The notes under the pieces: model-generated | The model's input: the letters and a program-made list of their open reading frames with translations, nothing else | Told to the model about the DNA's origin: nothing | The model's database searches: none | Shown here: positions 26,305 to 35,106 of the stretch, in pieces | Layout of the letters: each line of letters opens with the position of its first letter | How positions within the stretch are numbered: the first letter of the stretch is position 1 | Assembly (NCBI RefSeq): GCF_007828215.1 | Contig: NZ_VIUE01000016.1 | Coordinates: 62,001 to 126,000, forward strand | DNA: 64,000 bases | Direction of reading: 5' to 3' | Source: Pseudomonas sp. SJZ074 | Lineage (GTDB): Bacteria; Pseudomonadota; Gammaproteobacteria; Pseudomonadales; Pseudomonadaceae | Made by a program: the position numbers and the translations under genes

Positions 26305-27667
26305 TCTGACTCCGAATCCACACGCGTATAGCGAGCAGGGGAGGAGCCTACGCAACGTCAGCGCCTTGCCCGGTGCCAGTACCGATGCCGGCGGTGCGGC
26401 GCGTTATGGCGTGGGTTTCCTGGTGCTGGCATTGGGCGGTGCGTTGCTCTGGGCCTGCCTGGCGCCGCTGGACCAGGGTGTCGTCGGCAGCGGCACCGTG
26501 GTGGTGGCGGGTGAGCGCAAGGCAGTGCAGTCGCTGGTGGGGGGCGTGGTGGAAAAGCTGCTGGTCAGCGATGGCGATCGCGTCAGCCAGGGGCAGTTGC
26601 TGGTGCAGCTCAATACCGTGCAGGCGCAAGCGCAGTTGGACGTGACCCTGGGCAAGTTGCTCAACGACCGCAGCATCGAGGCACGCCTGATTGCCGAGCG
26701 TCTGGGCAGCGCCGAGATCCAATGGCCCGAGGACCTGCTGGCCCGTGCCGATGAACCGCGGGTCAAGGCGGCCATGGCGTTGCAGAGCCAATTGTTCCTG
26801 AGCCGCCGCGCTGAGCTGGGCAGCCGCTTGCAGATCATCGAGCATGAAGTGGCGGCGCTGGAGCAACAACTGCTCGGCTACGAAGGGGTCAAGCGTAACT
26901 ACGACGCGCAGATGCGCTTCCAGCGTCAGGAACTGGAGGGCCTGCGGGACCTGGCGCGCGAAGGCTATGTTCCGCGCAACAAACTCTTCGAGGCCGAGCG
27001 CAACGCCGCCCAATTGGCCGGTCAGATTGCTTCCGGGATCGGCGATGTCGGCAGGACCCGCCAATCGATCAACGAAAGTCGGCTCAAGGCTTTGCAGGCG
27101 CAGCAGGAGTTCCGCCGCGACGCCGAGACCCAGCTCAGCGAAGTGTCCGCCGAGGCGGCGGGTTACGCCGATCAGATCCGCGCCTTGCAATTCGAAGTCG
27201 ACAACGGTGCGATTCGCGCGCCGGCGGCCGGGCAGGTCATGGACTTGAGCATTCACACGGTCGGTGGCGTCGTCCAGGCCAGCCAGACCCTGATGCAAGT
27301 GGTACCGCTGGATGCGCCGATGGCGATCACGGCGCGGTTCGAGCCGCTGATGGCCAACAAGCTGCGGCCGGGGCTGCCGGTGCATGTGCATTTTACAGCG
27401 CTGCAGCGGGTGGATACGCCGACGGTCACGGGCACGGTCAGTACGGTGTCGGCGGATCAGTTGATCAACGAACAGACGCACCAACCGTACTTCTCTGCCA
27501 AGGTCGAGATTCCCGCCGACACTGTCGCCTCGCTGCAGGCCGCCGGCCTGTGGGTGCGTCCCGGCATGTTGGCCGATGTCACGGTGGTGACCGGCGAACG
27601 GACCCTGATGAATTACCTGATGAAACCTTTGCGTGAACGCTTGCTCGCTGCCTTCAAGGAGGAATGA
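26297..27667 (+). CDS. Type I secretion HlyD-family adaptor (AprE/PrtE-like)
   Basis: A 456-residue membrane-fusion protein. A short cytoplasmic segment is followed by one membrane helix (about 38-58, GFLVLALGGALLWACLAPL), then DQGVVGSGTVVVAGERKAVQSLVGGVVEKLLVSDGDRVSQGQLLV, the lipoyl half. A long coiled coil (about 130-290) precedes the second lipoyl half and beta-barrel (GAIRAPAAGQVMDLSIHTVGGVV), and VRPGMLADVTVVTGERTLMNYLMKPL closes it. This fits the HlyD/PrtE class. It overlaps the ATPase gene by eight bases and the outer-membrane gene by four (ATGA), a tightly coupled operon. Confidence 0.92.
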   Translation: MHDLTPNPHAYSEQGRSLRNVSALPGASTDAGGAARYGVGFLVLALGGALLWACLAPLDQGVVGSGTVVVAGERKAVQSLVGGVVEKLLVSDGDRVSQGQLLVQLNTVQAQAQLDVTLGKLLNDRSIEARLIAERLGSAEIQWPEDLLARADEPRVKAAMALQSQLFLSRRAELGSRLQIIEHEVAALEQQLLGYEGVKRNYDAQMRFQRQELEGLRDLAREGYVPRNKLFEAERNAAQLAGQIASGIGDVGRTRQSINESRLKALQAQQEFRRDAETQLSEVSAEAAGYADQIRALQFEVDNGAIRAPAAGQVMDLSIHTVGGVVQASQTLMQVVPLDAPMAITARFEPLMANKLRPGLPVHVHFTALQRVDTPTVTGTVSTVSADQLINEQTHQPYFSAKVEIPADTVASLQAAGLWVRPGMLADVTVVTGERTLMNYLMKPLRERLLAAFKEE

Positions 27668-29019
27668 GCATGACTGGCCGGCGCTTTTATCGCTCCCGTG
27701 TGTTGTTGAGCCTGTATACCAGTTGGGTGGCGATCAGCCCCACATGGGCCGCCGAGGGTGGCCTCAGTCTGACCGCGGCGTACGATGCCTCTCGGCTGAA
27801 TGACCCGACCCTGCAATCGGCCACCCATGCCTTCGATGCTTCGCGCAACGAAGAGGCCATCGGTCGCGGTGGCCTGTATCCGCAGGTATCCCTGACGTCA
27901 CGCTATGGCTACGGCGGACGTACCGACGGTGGTGACGACAGGAGTTACGTCAACAGCAACGACTACCAGGCGAACAGCGTCACCCTGGCAGCGCAGCAAC
28001 CGCTTTATGACAAGGGCCGCTGGGCGGCTTATCAAGAGGGCAAGGCTCGCGGGCAACTGGGTAGCCAGTTGTTCGATGTCGCCGGCCAGACTTTGTACGA
28101 CCGGGTAGCCAAAGGGTATTTCGATGTGGCTCGGGCGGAGAATGAAATCAAGTTGATCGCCCAGCAGAAGGCGGCCATCAACGGATTGGTCATCCAGAGC
28201 AAAAAACTTTACGAGGGGGGCCAGGGTGCGATCACCGACATCGATGAGGCCCAGGCACGGCTCGATCTGGTCGAGGCCCAGGAGGCCGAGGCCCAGGCTC
28301 GTCGGGTGGCGGCGTTGCGGGCCTTGTCTGGCCGGGCCAGCGTGCCCATCGACGATATCCAGCCGATGCGCGAGGAACTGCCTCTTGGCAGCCCGATTCC
28401 GCCGGAACAGGATCTGCGCTACTGGACGGCCATCGCCCGTGACGCCAGTCCCGAACTGGCGGCCCGCCTGGCGGCGGTGAAAGTGGCCGAGGCCCAGGCC
28501 GACAGCCAGCGCGCGGGGCATTACCCGAGCCTGTCGCTGACCACTCAGTTGACTCGCCGGGAGACCCGTCAGTATCAGGAACTCGATCCGCGCCAGGACA
28601 CTTATTACGTGGGAGTGCAATTGGATATTCCGCTGTATCGCGGCGGTTCGGTGCGTGCTTCGGTAGCCAAGGCCGAAGCGCAACTGGCCGGTGCCCAATC
28701 GGACTATGACGTGCAGCGTCAGCAATTGGCCGAGAACATCGAGACCGATTACCTCGGCGTGGTGGCCGGGTTCGCCAAGAGCAAGGCGATGCAGCGCGCG
28801 GTGGAGTCCAACCAGCGCGCATTGACGTCGACGGAGAAAGGCTTCCAGGGCGGCGTGCGGTCCACCGTGGACATTCTTGATGCCCAGCAGCGGGTGTTCC
28901 AGGCCCGTCGGGATCTGCTCAATACCAAGCTCGATATGCTGCAAAGCTATGTCAGCCTGCACACCCATACCGGCCAGATGAACCGCGCGGTGCTGGAGCA
29001 GGTGCAACGGTTGTTCTGA
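27664..29019 (+). CDS. Type I secretion outer-membrane channel (TolC/AprF-like)
   Basis: A 451-residue TolC-family protein. The N-terminal signal (to about ISPTWAAEG) precedes two OEP repeats: LSLTAAYDASRLNDPTLQSATHAFDASRNEEAIGRGGLYPQVSL opens the first and YWTAIARDASPELAARLAAVKVAEAQADSQRAGHYPSLSLT the second. GGVRSTVDILDAQQRVFQARRDLLNTKLDML is the hallmark of the type I secretion subgroup. A second ATG six bases inside (27670) is a possible start. It completes a three-gene exporter, but no RTX, metalloprotease, lipase or haemophore gene and no inhibitor lies next to it. Confidence 0.92.
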   Translation: MSMTGRRFYRSRVLLSLYTSWVAISPTWAAEGGLSLTAAYDASRLNDPTLQSATHAFDASRNEEAIGRGGLYPQVSLTSRYGYGGRTDGGDDRSYVNSNDYQANSVTLAAQQPLYDKGRWAAYQEGKARGQLGSQLFDVAGQTLYDRVAKGYFDVARAENEIKLIAQQKAAINGLVIQSKKLYEGGQGAITDIDEAQARLDLVEAQEAEAQARRVAALRALSGRASVPIDDIQPMREELPLGSPIPPEQDLRYWTAIARDASPELAARLAAVKVAEAQADSQRAGHYPSLSLTTQLTRRETRQYQELDPRQDTYYVGVQLDIPLYRGGSVRASVAKAEAQLAGAQSDYDVQRQQLAENIETDYLGVVAGFAKSKAMQRAVESNQRALTSTEKGFQGGVRSTVDILDAQQRVFQARRDLLNTKLDMLQSYVSLHTHTGQMNRAVLEQVQRLF

Positions 29020-29057
29020 GGTTTCGGGTGGGCAGGTTCGTCGAGGGCGCCTGGGCC

Positions 29058-29204
29058 GCCGTCATCGCGAGCAGGCTCGCTCCCACATGGATCTATGGTG
29101 TACACGGACCCTGTGGGAGCGGGCTTGCTCGCGAAGGCGGTGGGTCAGCTTGCAATGATGTTGGCTGTGCCGCCGCCATCGCGGGCAAGCCCGGCTCCCA
29201 CAGG
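29058..29204. repeat. Three REP sequences
   Basis: REPs at 29058-29087 (-), 29109-29140 (+) and 29171-29204 (-) lie between the type I secretion operon and the small gene at 29287. The last two form a REPIN. Confidence 0.88.
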
Positions 29205-29286
29205 GGATTGGTGGTGGACATGAGTCCCGCGGCCAACCCGGACATTGAGCTATCATGCTCACTTTCCCAGCGACCGACCGATTCCC

Positions 29287-29583
29287 ATGACTGCCGTAAC
29301 CGACACCCTGCTGCACGCGCTCGAAGCCTGCGACATGCTGATCATCGACGGGCTGCACGCCTTTGATTTTTCCCTCGACGAACAGGAACAGTTGCACGTC
29401 GAGTGCATGAACGGCCGCACACTCGCGCATTGGCGCTTTACGCCCGCGCAGATGCAGGCCGCGACGTTCGAACCGGCTTCGAAACACTGGATCATTTCCA
29501 GCGATTCGGGCGACCACCACCTGGAGTGCGTGGAAGCGATCAGGGGCCACAACGAGGAGGATGACGAACATGAAGATGCGTAA
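29287..29583 (+). CDS. Small acidic conserved protein (DUF5629-like)
   Basis: A 98-residue soluble acidic protein (MTAVTDTLLHALEACDMLIIDGLHAFDF...). It resembles a small pseudomonad family I recall as DUF5629, but that name is from memory and uncertain. It has no signal peptide or membrane segment and ends in an Asp/Glu/His-rich tail (HNEEDDEHEDA). The ATG at 29287 was chosen over a frame opening at 29245. Its 3' end overlaps the next gene's start by 14 bases, so the two are probably translationally coupled. Function unknown. Confidence 0.6.
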   Translation: MTAVTDTLLHALEACDMLIIDGLHAFDFSLDEQEQLHVECMNGRTLAHWRFTPAQMQAATFEPASKHWIISSDSGDHHLECVEAIRGHNEEDDEHEDA

Positions 29584-30745
29584 CCTCTGGCCATTGTTGA
29601 TGGCCGGCAGTGTGGGCACCATGGCCATGCAGGCCAGCGCCAATGAGTCCTATCAATTGCTGGTGGGCTCCTATACGGCGGGCCAGAGTCAGGGTGTCTA
29701 CCGGCTGCAGTTCGATAGCCGCACCGGCCAACTCGATGCCAAGCCTTTGCAGGTGATCAAGACCGACAACCCTTCGTGGCTGACTCTGTCTGCGGACATG
29801 AGCCGCCTGTTCGTGGTCAACGAGAATGGGCCGGGGCAGAAGGATCCGGTGGGCAAGGTCAGCAGTTATGCCATCGACCCGACGACCCACGCACTGAGCC
29901 TGATCAACCAGGTGCAGACCCTGGGCAATGAGCCGACTCACTCCAGCCTCAGCGGCGATGGCCAGCATCTGCTGGTCAGCAACTATTCCGTGGTGGAGGA
30001 TCCGGGCGGTACGCTTGCGGTGTTGCCCGTGGGGGCCGATGGCAAGCTGGCACCCGTCGTGCAGTTGAGCAGTCACCAGCCAAGCCGGGTCAACCCCGAA
30101 CGGCAGATGTCGGCCCATGTGCATTCGGCCGTGTCGTCGCCCGACGGCAAGTACGTGTTCGCCAACGACTTGGGGGCGGACAAGGTGTTCGTCTATCGCT
30201 ACGACCCCAAGGCCAATCCCGAGCTGCCGCTGACTGCTGCCGACCCGGCATTCGTGCAACTGCCGCCCGGCAGCGGACCGCGTCACCTGCTGTTCAGTGC
30301 CGACGGCAAGCACGCCTGGCTGACCCTGGAAATGACTGCGCAAGTGGCGGTGTTCGATTACCAGGACGGTCGCCTGGTCCAGCGCCAACTGGTTGACCTG
30401 GCGGCCGGCAAGCCCCAGCCGGCAAGGGCCGCTGCGGCCTTGCACGCTTCGAAGGATGGCAGGTTCCTGTATGTCAGCAACCGCGGCACCAGCAACGAAG
30501 TGCTGGTCTTCGCCATCGATCCGGTGGCCGGCACGCTGAAAGAACTGCAACGCCACTCCGTCGAGGGCGATCATCCGCGGGAGTTCAGCCTCGATCCGAG
30601 CGGGAAATTCCTGTTGGTCGCGAACCAGAAGAGCAATCAGATCGTGGTATTCGCACGCGATCCAAAGACCGGTCTGCTGGGTAAATCGGTGCAGAAACTG
30701 CCGATGGATGCGCCAAGCGATATGAAGTTCATCCAGCCTCGATAA
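29570..30745 (+). CDS. Lactonase-family beta-propeller protein, exported (6-phosphogluconolactonase/cycloisomerase-2 fold)
   Basis: A 391-residue protein with an N-terminal signal (about 1-24, cleavage after ASA) and a seven-bladed propeller. Repeated blade motifs such as YQLLVGSYTAGQSQGVYRLQFD, HVHSAVSSPDGKYVFANDLGADKVFVYRYD and GRFLYVSNRGTSNEVLVFAID are typical of the lactonase/YbhE (Pgl) family. A signal peptide means it acts in the periplasm, so it is probably not the cytoplasmic pentose-phosphate enzyme. The start at 29570 is preceded by GAGGAGG nine bases upstream; an ATG at 29561 abuts that site. The substrate (a sugar lactone) is inferred only. Confidence 0.82.
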   Translation: MKMRNLWPLLMAGSVGTMAMQASANESYQLLVGSYTAGQSQGVYRLQFDSRTGQLDAKPLQVIKTDNPSWLTLSADMSRLFVVNENGPGQKDPVGKVSSYAIDPTTHALSLINQVQTLGNEPTHSSLSGDGQHLLVSNYSVVEDPGGTLAVLPVGADGKLAPVVQLSSHQPSRVNPERQMSAHVHSAVSSPDGKYVFANDLGADKVFVYRYDPKANPELPLTAADPAFVQLPPGSGPRHLLFSADGKHAWLTLEMTAQVAVFDYQDGRLVQRQLVDLAAGKPQPARAAAALHASKDGRFLYVSNRGTSNEVLVFAIDPVAGTLKELQRHSVEGDHPREFSLDPSGKFLLVANQKSNQIVVFARDPKTGLLGKSVQKLPMDAPSDMKFIQPR

Positions 30746-30749
30746 GGGA

Positions 30750-30772
30750 CAGGCCCCGTTGTTCGGGGCCTG
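30750..30772 (+). terminator. Hairpin terminator after the lactonase gene
   Basis: CAGGCCCCG and CGGGGCCTG form a perfect 9-bp stem with a TTGTT loop, starting five bases after the stop. The downstream U content is modest. Confidence 0.6.
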
Positions 30773-30901
30773 CGCGGTTATATCAACGGGACTGATATTC
30801 GCTAGCATTGCAAAGCATTTCTAGACGAGGCGCCTCGGCGCGTAAGTTTGCTTCACGGCCCAACCGGGCAAGACAGCCAACTGAATCCGAGGAATACCGC
30901 C

Positions 30902-31081
30902 ATGAACCTGAACCTCTTCTCCATCATCGCCGCATCCGCCATCTCTGCCACCGTGGCGCTGCCGGCCAATGCCAGCATCGAGATCAGCGACAAGAAGAAT
31001 CGTACCCAGAGCTACACCGAGAAATACCTGCAACAGAGCGCCAACTTCTACGCTGCACTGGATCACAAGACCCAGCACTGA
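30902..31081 (+). CDS. Small exported protein, 59 aa
   Basis: An N-terminal signal peptide (about 1-24, IIAASAISATVALPANA) is followed by a ~35-residue mature peptide rich in Lys, Gln and Tyr (SIEISDKKNRTQSYTEKYLQQSANFY...). CGAGGAATACCGCC places a good Shine-Dalgarno before the ATG. It lies between the lactonase and another tiny exported gene, with a 17-bp inverted repeat after it. I do not recognise the family. The signal peptide and ribosome site make a real gene likely. Confidence 0.7.
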   Translation: MNLNLFSIIAASAISATVALPANASIEISDKKNRTQSYTEKYLQQSANFYAALDHKTQH

Positions 31082-31097
31082 GCGCATAGTAACGATT

Positions 31098-31148
31098 GAA
31101 GCCTGCGATCTTTTCGTCTTCGCATTGAGAGAAAAGATCGCAGGCTTC
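31098..31148 (+). terminator. Perfect 17-bp inverted repeat after the 59-aa gene
   Basis: GAAGCCTGCGATCTTTT (31098-31114) pairs with its exact complement at 31132-31148 around a 17-nt loop. This AAGATCGCAGGCTTC-type palindrome also resembles dispersed pseudomonad repeats. It probably ends transcription of the 59-aa gene. Confidence 0.65.
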
Positions 31149-31263
31149 GTCATGTTCCCCAATCGCTTCAGTCCGTTCTGAAGAATCCGCTGTAATATCA
31201 CATAGCCATGTGTTTAAATTTGACGCTGAAAAATTGACTCCTTCTTCCATAAGGATCGACACC

Positions 31264-31389
31264 ATGGCGATGCGTCTGGCAATGATGCTGCTGTTTCTCT
31301 ATTCCGCCCCGATTGTTTCGGCTGCCCAGCCCGTGCCAGGCGAGCCGGAAGCGGCGCGTGAGCGATTACTGAGCTTGCTGCAAGACTGA
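31264..31389 (+). CDS. Very small exported peptide, 41 aa
   Basis: The ATG at 31264 opens a 41-codon frame ending in TGA at 31387-31389. Residues 1-19 form a hydrophobic signal (LAMMLLFLYSAPIVSAA) followed by a short mature peptide (PVPGEPEAARERLLSLLQD). AAGGA lies eight bases upstream. A TTGACG/TTGACT-containing AT-rich stretch lies just before (31200-31250). It is the second signal-bearing microprotein in a row and I do not recognise it. The strong signal and Shine-Dalgarno support it, but size alone makes it uncertain. Confidence 0.5.
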   Translation: MAMRLAMMLLFLYSAPIVSAAQPVPGEPEAARERLLSLLQD

Positions 31390-31410
31390 TTGAGTCGGTC
31401 AAGCCACAAT

Positions 31411-31444
31411 CCTTGTGGGACAGAGCAGGCTCGCTCCCACAAGG
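31411..31444. repeat. Compact REPIN remnant forming a hairpin
   Basis: CCTTGTGGGA (31411-31420) and TCCCACAAGG (31435-31444) are exact complements flanking a 14-bp core that still reads GAGCAGGCTCGC. This looks like a REPIN whose spacer was deleted, leaving a single terminator-like hairpin between the 41-aa gene and the 3' end of sbcC. Confidence 0.6.
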
Positions 31445-31464
31445 TCCACAGGTGTTCAGCAGTC

Positions 31465-34400
31465 CTACTTGACCTCCACCGTACTCAACCCATTCCCCTG
31501 GCGATGCACCTGGATCTGCACGGGGATCCGTTCGTGCATTTCCTGCACATGGGAAATCACCGCGACCTTGCGGCCTTGAGCCTGCAAGCCGTCGAGGGCG
31601 TCCATCGCCAGTTGCAGCGACTCGGGGTCGAGGCTGCCGAAACCTTCGTCGATGAACAGCGACTCGATCCTCAGAGTGCTGGAAGCCATCGAGGCCAGGC
31701 CCAGCGCCAGGGCGAGGGAGACCAGGAAGGTTTCGCCCCCCGACAATGAATGCACCGAACGCAATTCATCGCCCATTTCCATATCCAGCACCAGGAGCCC
31801 GAGCATGCTGCCGCCGCGCTTGAGCCGGTAGCGACGCACCAGTTGCCGCAACTGGACGTTGGCGTGATGCACCAGCAAGTCGAGGTTGTAGGCCTGGGCC
31901 AGTTTACGGAAGCGGTCCCCGGTGGCCGAGCCGATCAGCGCATCCAGCCGGGCCCAGCGCTGATACTCGGCATAGGCCTGCTCGATCTGCAGGGCCAGTG
32001 CCTGGTTGGCGCTTTGGCGGCGCTGGTCTTCAGCCTGTTCGGCGCGCAGTTCGGCGCAACGTTGTTCGCTGGTGGAAAATTGCTGCTGCAGTTGGGTGAG
32101 GGTGTCGGCCAGCTGTTCAGGAGACAGGTTGCCGTTGTGCTGGGCCTGATGATTCTGCAGCCGCTGTTCCCGCTCGATCAACAGTACGCGGGCCTGTTCG
32201 ATGGCCTTCTCACTGTTGAGCAAGCGCTGGCGCAGTTGGCCGACCTGTTGCTCATCGAAGGCGAGCAAGGCTTCGAGGGCTACATCGTCCAGTTCAGGAT
32301 GGGACGCACGCCATTGAGCGATACCGGCCGCCAGCGCCTGATGTTCTGCGTCCAGGGACTGTGCCTGCTCCTGTCGGGCTTTGAGTTCGGCGGCCAGTTG
32401 CACCAGGCTGTTGCGTAATTCGTGCAAGTGCTGATTGGCCGCCGCCTCGGCGGTGCGCGCCTGTTCCAGCGCCTGGTCGAGTTGTAGCTGCCATTGTTCG
32501 GCGCTGCTGTGGTCACCGAGTAATTGTCTGAGTGCCTGCTGGCAGGTCTGTTGTTGTTCGGTCAGGCCCTTGAGTTGCTGTTGCGCCGATTCCAGTTGCT
32601 GGACGCGGGTCTGTTGGCGATCCTGCTCCTTTTCCAGGGTCTGCTGACGCTGAAGCTGTTCGCTGAGTTCGTCGCGCTGCTGTTCCAGCTGCTCCAGGCG
32701 TTGGGCTATTTGCCGGTCGAGCTGCATGAAGGTCGCGGCGGGCTCGGTGCGCAGGGCTTGCAAAGTGTCTGTCGGCAACAGGTTACTGAAATGGCTCAGT
32801 TCGTCGTCCAGGCGCTGGCGATCCCGGTCCAGTTCCTGCTGCTGATTGCTCAGGTGCTGTAATGCCTGTTGGCTCGCCGTTTCAGCATGGCGCAGATGCT
32901 GGGACAGACGGGCGGCGTCCTGTTGCAGAGTCAGCAGGACGGCTTGTCGTTGTTCGTCCTGGGTAATGCGTTGGTGCAGTTGGGCGTTCTGCTGGGCCAG
33001 CCAGGCGTCGCGCTTGACGGTGTCCTGGGCCAGCAGTTGCACGGACAGCGGGTGGGCTTCGAGGCTGGGGGCCAGATCCTGTTGCTGGGCCACCAGTTGT
33101 TCCTGCTGCTGTTTCAACTCCTTGAGTTGGGCCATGACCCCGCTGTATTGCGCACGTAGGTCGATGACTTTTTCATTGAGCTGGTCGACGGCTTTACGCG
33201 CGTTGGCTTCTTCGTTTTCATCGTGGCGACCGAGGCTTTGCAGCAGTGCTTCAGGCTGATGATAAGGATGCTCGACGCTGCCGCACACCGGGCAAGGCTG
33301 CTCGTCCTGCAGTTGCGCGCGCAACTGCTCGACGCTTTCGCTGCGGGCCAGTCGTTGGCGCTCCAGCAGTTCGCGAGTCACGCTCAGGGTCTGTTCGGCA
33401 ACCGCCAACTCGGCCTTCGCTTCGCCGCCTTCGCGCACCAGTCGGTCGCGTTCCTGTAGCGCCTGTTGCTGGCGTTGTTCAAGCTCGGCGCCGCGTTTGT
33501 CCAGCTCTTGCAGGCTGGCCCATAACCGCGTGAGGTCCTCGAAGGCTCGTTGTTGTTTGCGATTGTCTTGCAGCAAATTGCCGAGCAATTGGATCTGTTC
33601 GGCGACGGCTTCGGGTTCGGCGCCGGCCTCCTTGTACAGCACTTCGAGCTCTTGCCGACGGGCCACCAGTTCCTCGGCTGCGCGGGTGGCGCTGGCTTGC
33701 AGCGCCGCGAGTTCAGCCTGGCCCTTGTTCAAGCGATTGCCGATCAGCATCAACTGTTGCAGGCGATCACGGTAGGCTTTCCAGGCGTCGCTCAGCGGCG
33801 CGAGATGGCTGCTTTGCTCAAGCTCGCTGGCGATGCGCTGCAGGCGCGCGGCTACTTGGTTTTGCTGTTCGAGCAAGGCCTCGACGGTACGTTGACCCTC
33901 CGTGCAGGCCAGTTGTGTCTGCGTCTGGCGCTCGGCGGCCTGATTGGTTTCCGTGATCAGCCGGGCGAGGGTGTTCTGTTGGTCAAAGGCCTGGCGCAGC
34001 AACGGCGCGTTGGCGGTGCTTTCTTGACGGGCGGCGACCAGTGCCTGTTGTGCTGCGGCCAGGCCTTTTTCCAGTTGCGCCTGTTGTTCATTCAAGTCGA
34101 TCTGCTGCTGGTCGAGTTGCTGGATCTGGATCGTCAGCGGTGCCAGGAGCTGGCTCAGTTCCGCCTGGCGAATGAACTGATGACGCTGGGGAGCCAGTTG
34201 CTCCAGGCGGGTCAGCTTCAGGCACTCGTCCGCCAGGGCGTTCCAGTCGGCCTCGGCCTGTTGCAGTTGTTCGGCAGCGCTAGCGTGCTCATCCTGCAAC
34301 TGGCGCAGGTCCTTGAGCCAGGTGTGTTGCAGCTCCAGCTGCTTGAGTTGTGCCTGTTGGGCCTTGAGCTGTTGCTGGGCTTCGTCGAAGCGCGCGTCCA

Positions 34401-35106
34401 ACTCGGCCCGGGCCTCGGGGGGCAGCGGCGTGACGCCGGTGGCCCGGTCCTGCAACTGCTTGTGGCTTTCCTTGGCCTGCTTGGCTTTGTCGAATGCGCG
34501 GCGCCCGAGGCGGGTGTACAGGGCGGTGTCGGTGAGTTTTTCCAGCAGTTCGCTGCGGTCGTTGTCATCGGCCTTGAGGAATGCGCTGAACTCACTCTGG
34601 GCCAACAACACGGCGCGGGTGAACTGCTCGAAGTTCAAGCCCAGCGCCGCTTCGAGCTGAGCCTTGTACTCGCCTTTCTGACTTGCCAGCAGTTGGTCAT
34701 TGTCCATGTCCCGCAGGCTTTGGCGACTGGCCTGCAACTTGCCGCCGGCCTTTTCCCGGGCACGATTGGCTTCCCAGCGGGCGCGATAACGGCGCCCGTC
34801 GATGCCGCGGAAATCCACCTCCGCGTAGCCTTCGCCAGTGCCACGGCGCAACAACGTGCGCGGGTCACCGGTGGCGATTTCACCGTCGGCGTCCGGCACC
34901 TTGGCATCGCGTCCGGTGTTGTTGAGGCGCGGCACGGTACCGAACAACGCCAGGCACAGAGCGTCGAGCAAGGTGCTTTTGCCGGCGCCGGTGGGGCCGG
35001 TAATGGCGAACAGACCGGTGCTGGCCAGGGGCTCGGCGGTGAAGTCGATGTCGAAAGGACCTGCCAGGGAGGCGAGGTTCTTGAGGCGGATCGCGAGGAT
35101 TTTCAT
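31465..35106 (-). CDS. sbcC: Exonuclease SbcCD, subunit C (SbcC/Rad50-like)
   Basis: A 1213-residue SMC-type ATPase that with SbcD cleaves DNA hairpins and palindromes and trims ends. The N-terminal Walker A is GPTGAGKSTLLDAL (about 39-52). Two long coiled-coil arms rich in Gln and Leu flank the zinc hook CPVC (Cys605 and Cys608). The C-terminal half carries the ABC signature HSLSGGETFLVSLALALGLASM and Walker B LFIDEGFGSLDPESL. It overlaps sbcD by four bases (ATGA). The coding strand is opposite to several very long open but unused frames caused by GC codon bias. Confidence 0.96.
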   Translation of the reverse strand: MKILAIRLKNLASLAGPFDIDFTAEPLASTGLFAITGPTGAGKSTLLDALCLALFGTVPRLNNTGRDAKVPDADGEIATGDPRTLLRRGTGEGYAEVDFRGIDGRRYRARWEANRAREKAGGKLQASRQSLRDMDNDQLLASQKGEYKAQLEAALGLNFEQFTRAVLLAQSEFSAFLKADDNDRSELLEKLTDTALYTRLGRRAFDKAKQAKESHKQLQDRATGVTPLPPEARAELDARFDEAQQQLKAQQAQLKQLELQHTWLKDLRQLQDEHASAAEQLQQAEADWNALADECLKLTRLEQLAPQRHQFIRQAELSQLLAPLTIQIQQLDQQQIDLNEQQAQLEKGLAAAQQALVAARQESTANAPLLRQAFDQQNTLARLITETNQAAERQTQTQLACTEGQRTVEALLEQQNQVAARLQRIASELEQSSHLAPLSDAWKAYRDRLQQLMLIGNRLNKGQAELAALQASATRAAEELVARRQELEVLYKEAGAEPEAVAEQIQLLGNLLQDNRKQQRAFEDLTRLWASLQELDKRGAELEQRQQQALQERDRLVREGGEAKAELAVAEQTLSVTRELLERQRLARSESVEQLRAQLQDEQPCPVCGSVEHPYHQPEALLQSLGRHDENEEANARKAVDQLNEKVIDLRAQYSGVMAQLKELKQQQEQLVAQQQDLAPSLEAHPLSVQLLAQDTVKRDAWLAQQNAQLHQRITQDEQRQAVLLTLQQDAARLSQHLRHAETASQQALQHLSNQQQELDRDRQRLDDELSHFSNLLPTDTLQALRTEPAATFMQLDRQIAQRLEQLEQQRDELSEQLQRQQTLEKEQDRQQTRVQQLESAQQQLKGLTEQQQTCQQALRQLLGDHSSAEQWQLQLDQALEQARTAEAAANQHLHELRNSLVQLAAELKARQEQAQSLDAEHQALAAGIAQWRASHPELDDVALEALLAFDEQQVGQLRQRLLNSEKAIEQARVLLIEREQRLQNHQAQHNGNLSPEQLADTLTQLQQQFSTSEQRCAELRAEQAEDQRRQSANQALALQIEQAYAEYQRWARLDALIGSATGDRFRKLAQAYNLDLLVHHANVQLRQLVRRYRLKRGGSMLGLLVLDMEMGDELRSVHSLSGGETFLVSLALALGLASMASSTLRIESLFIDEGFGSLDPESLQLAMDALDGLQAQGRKVAVISHVQEMHERIPVQIQVHRQGNGLSTVEVK

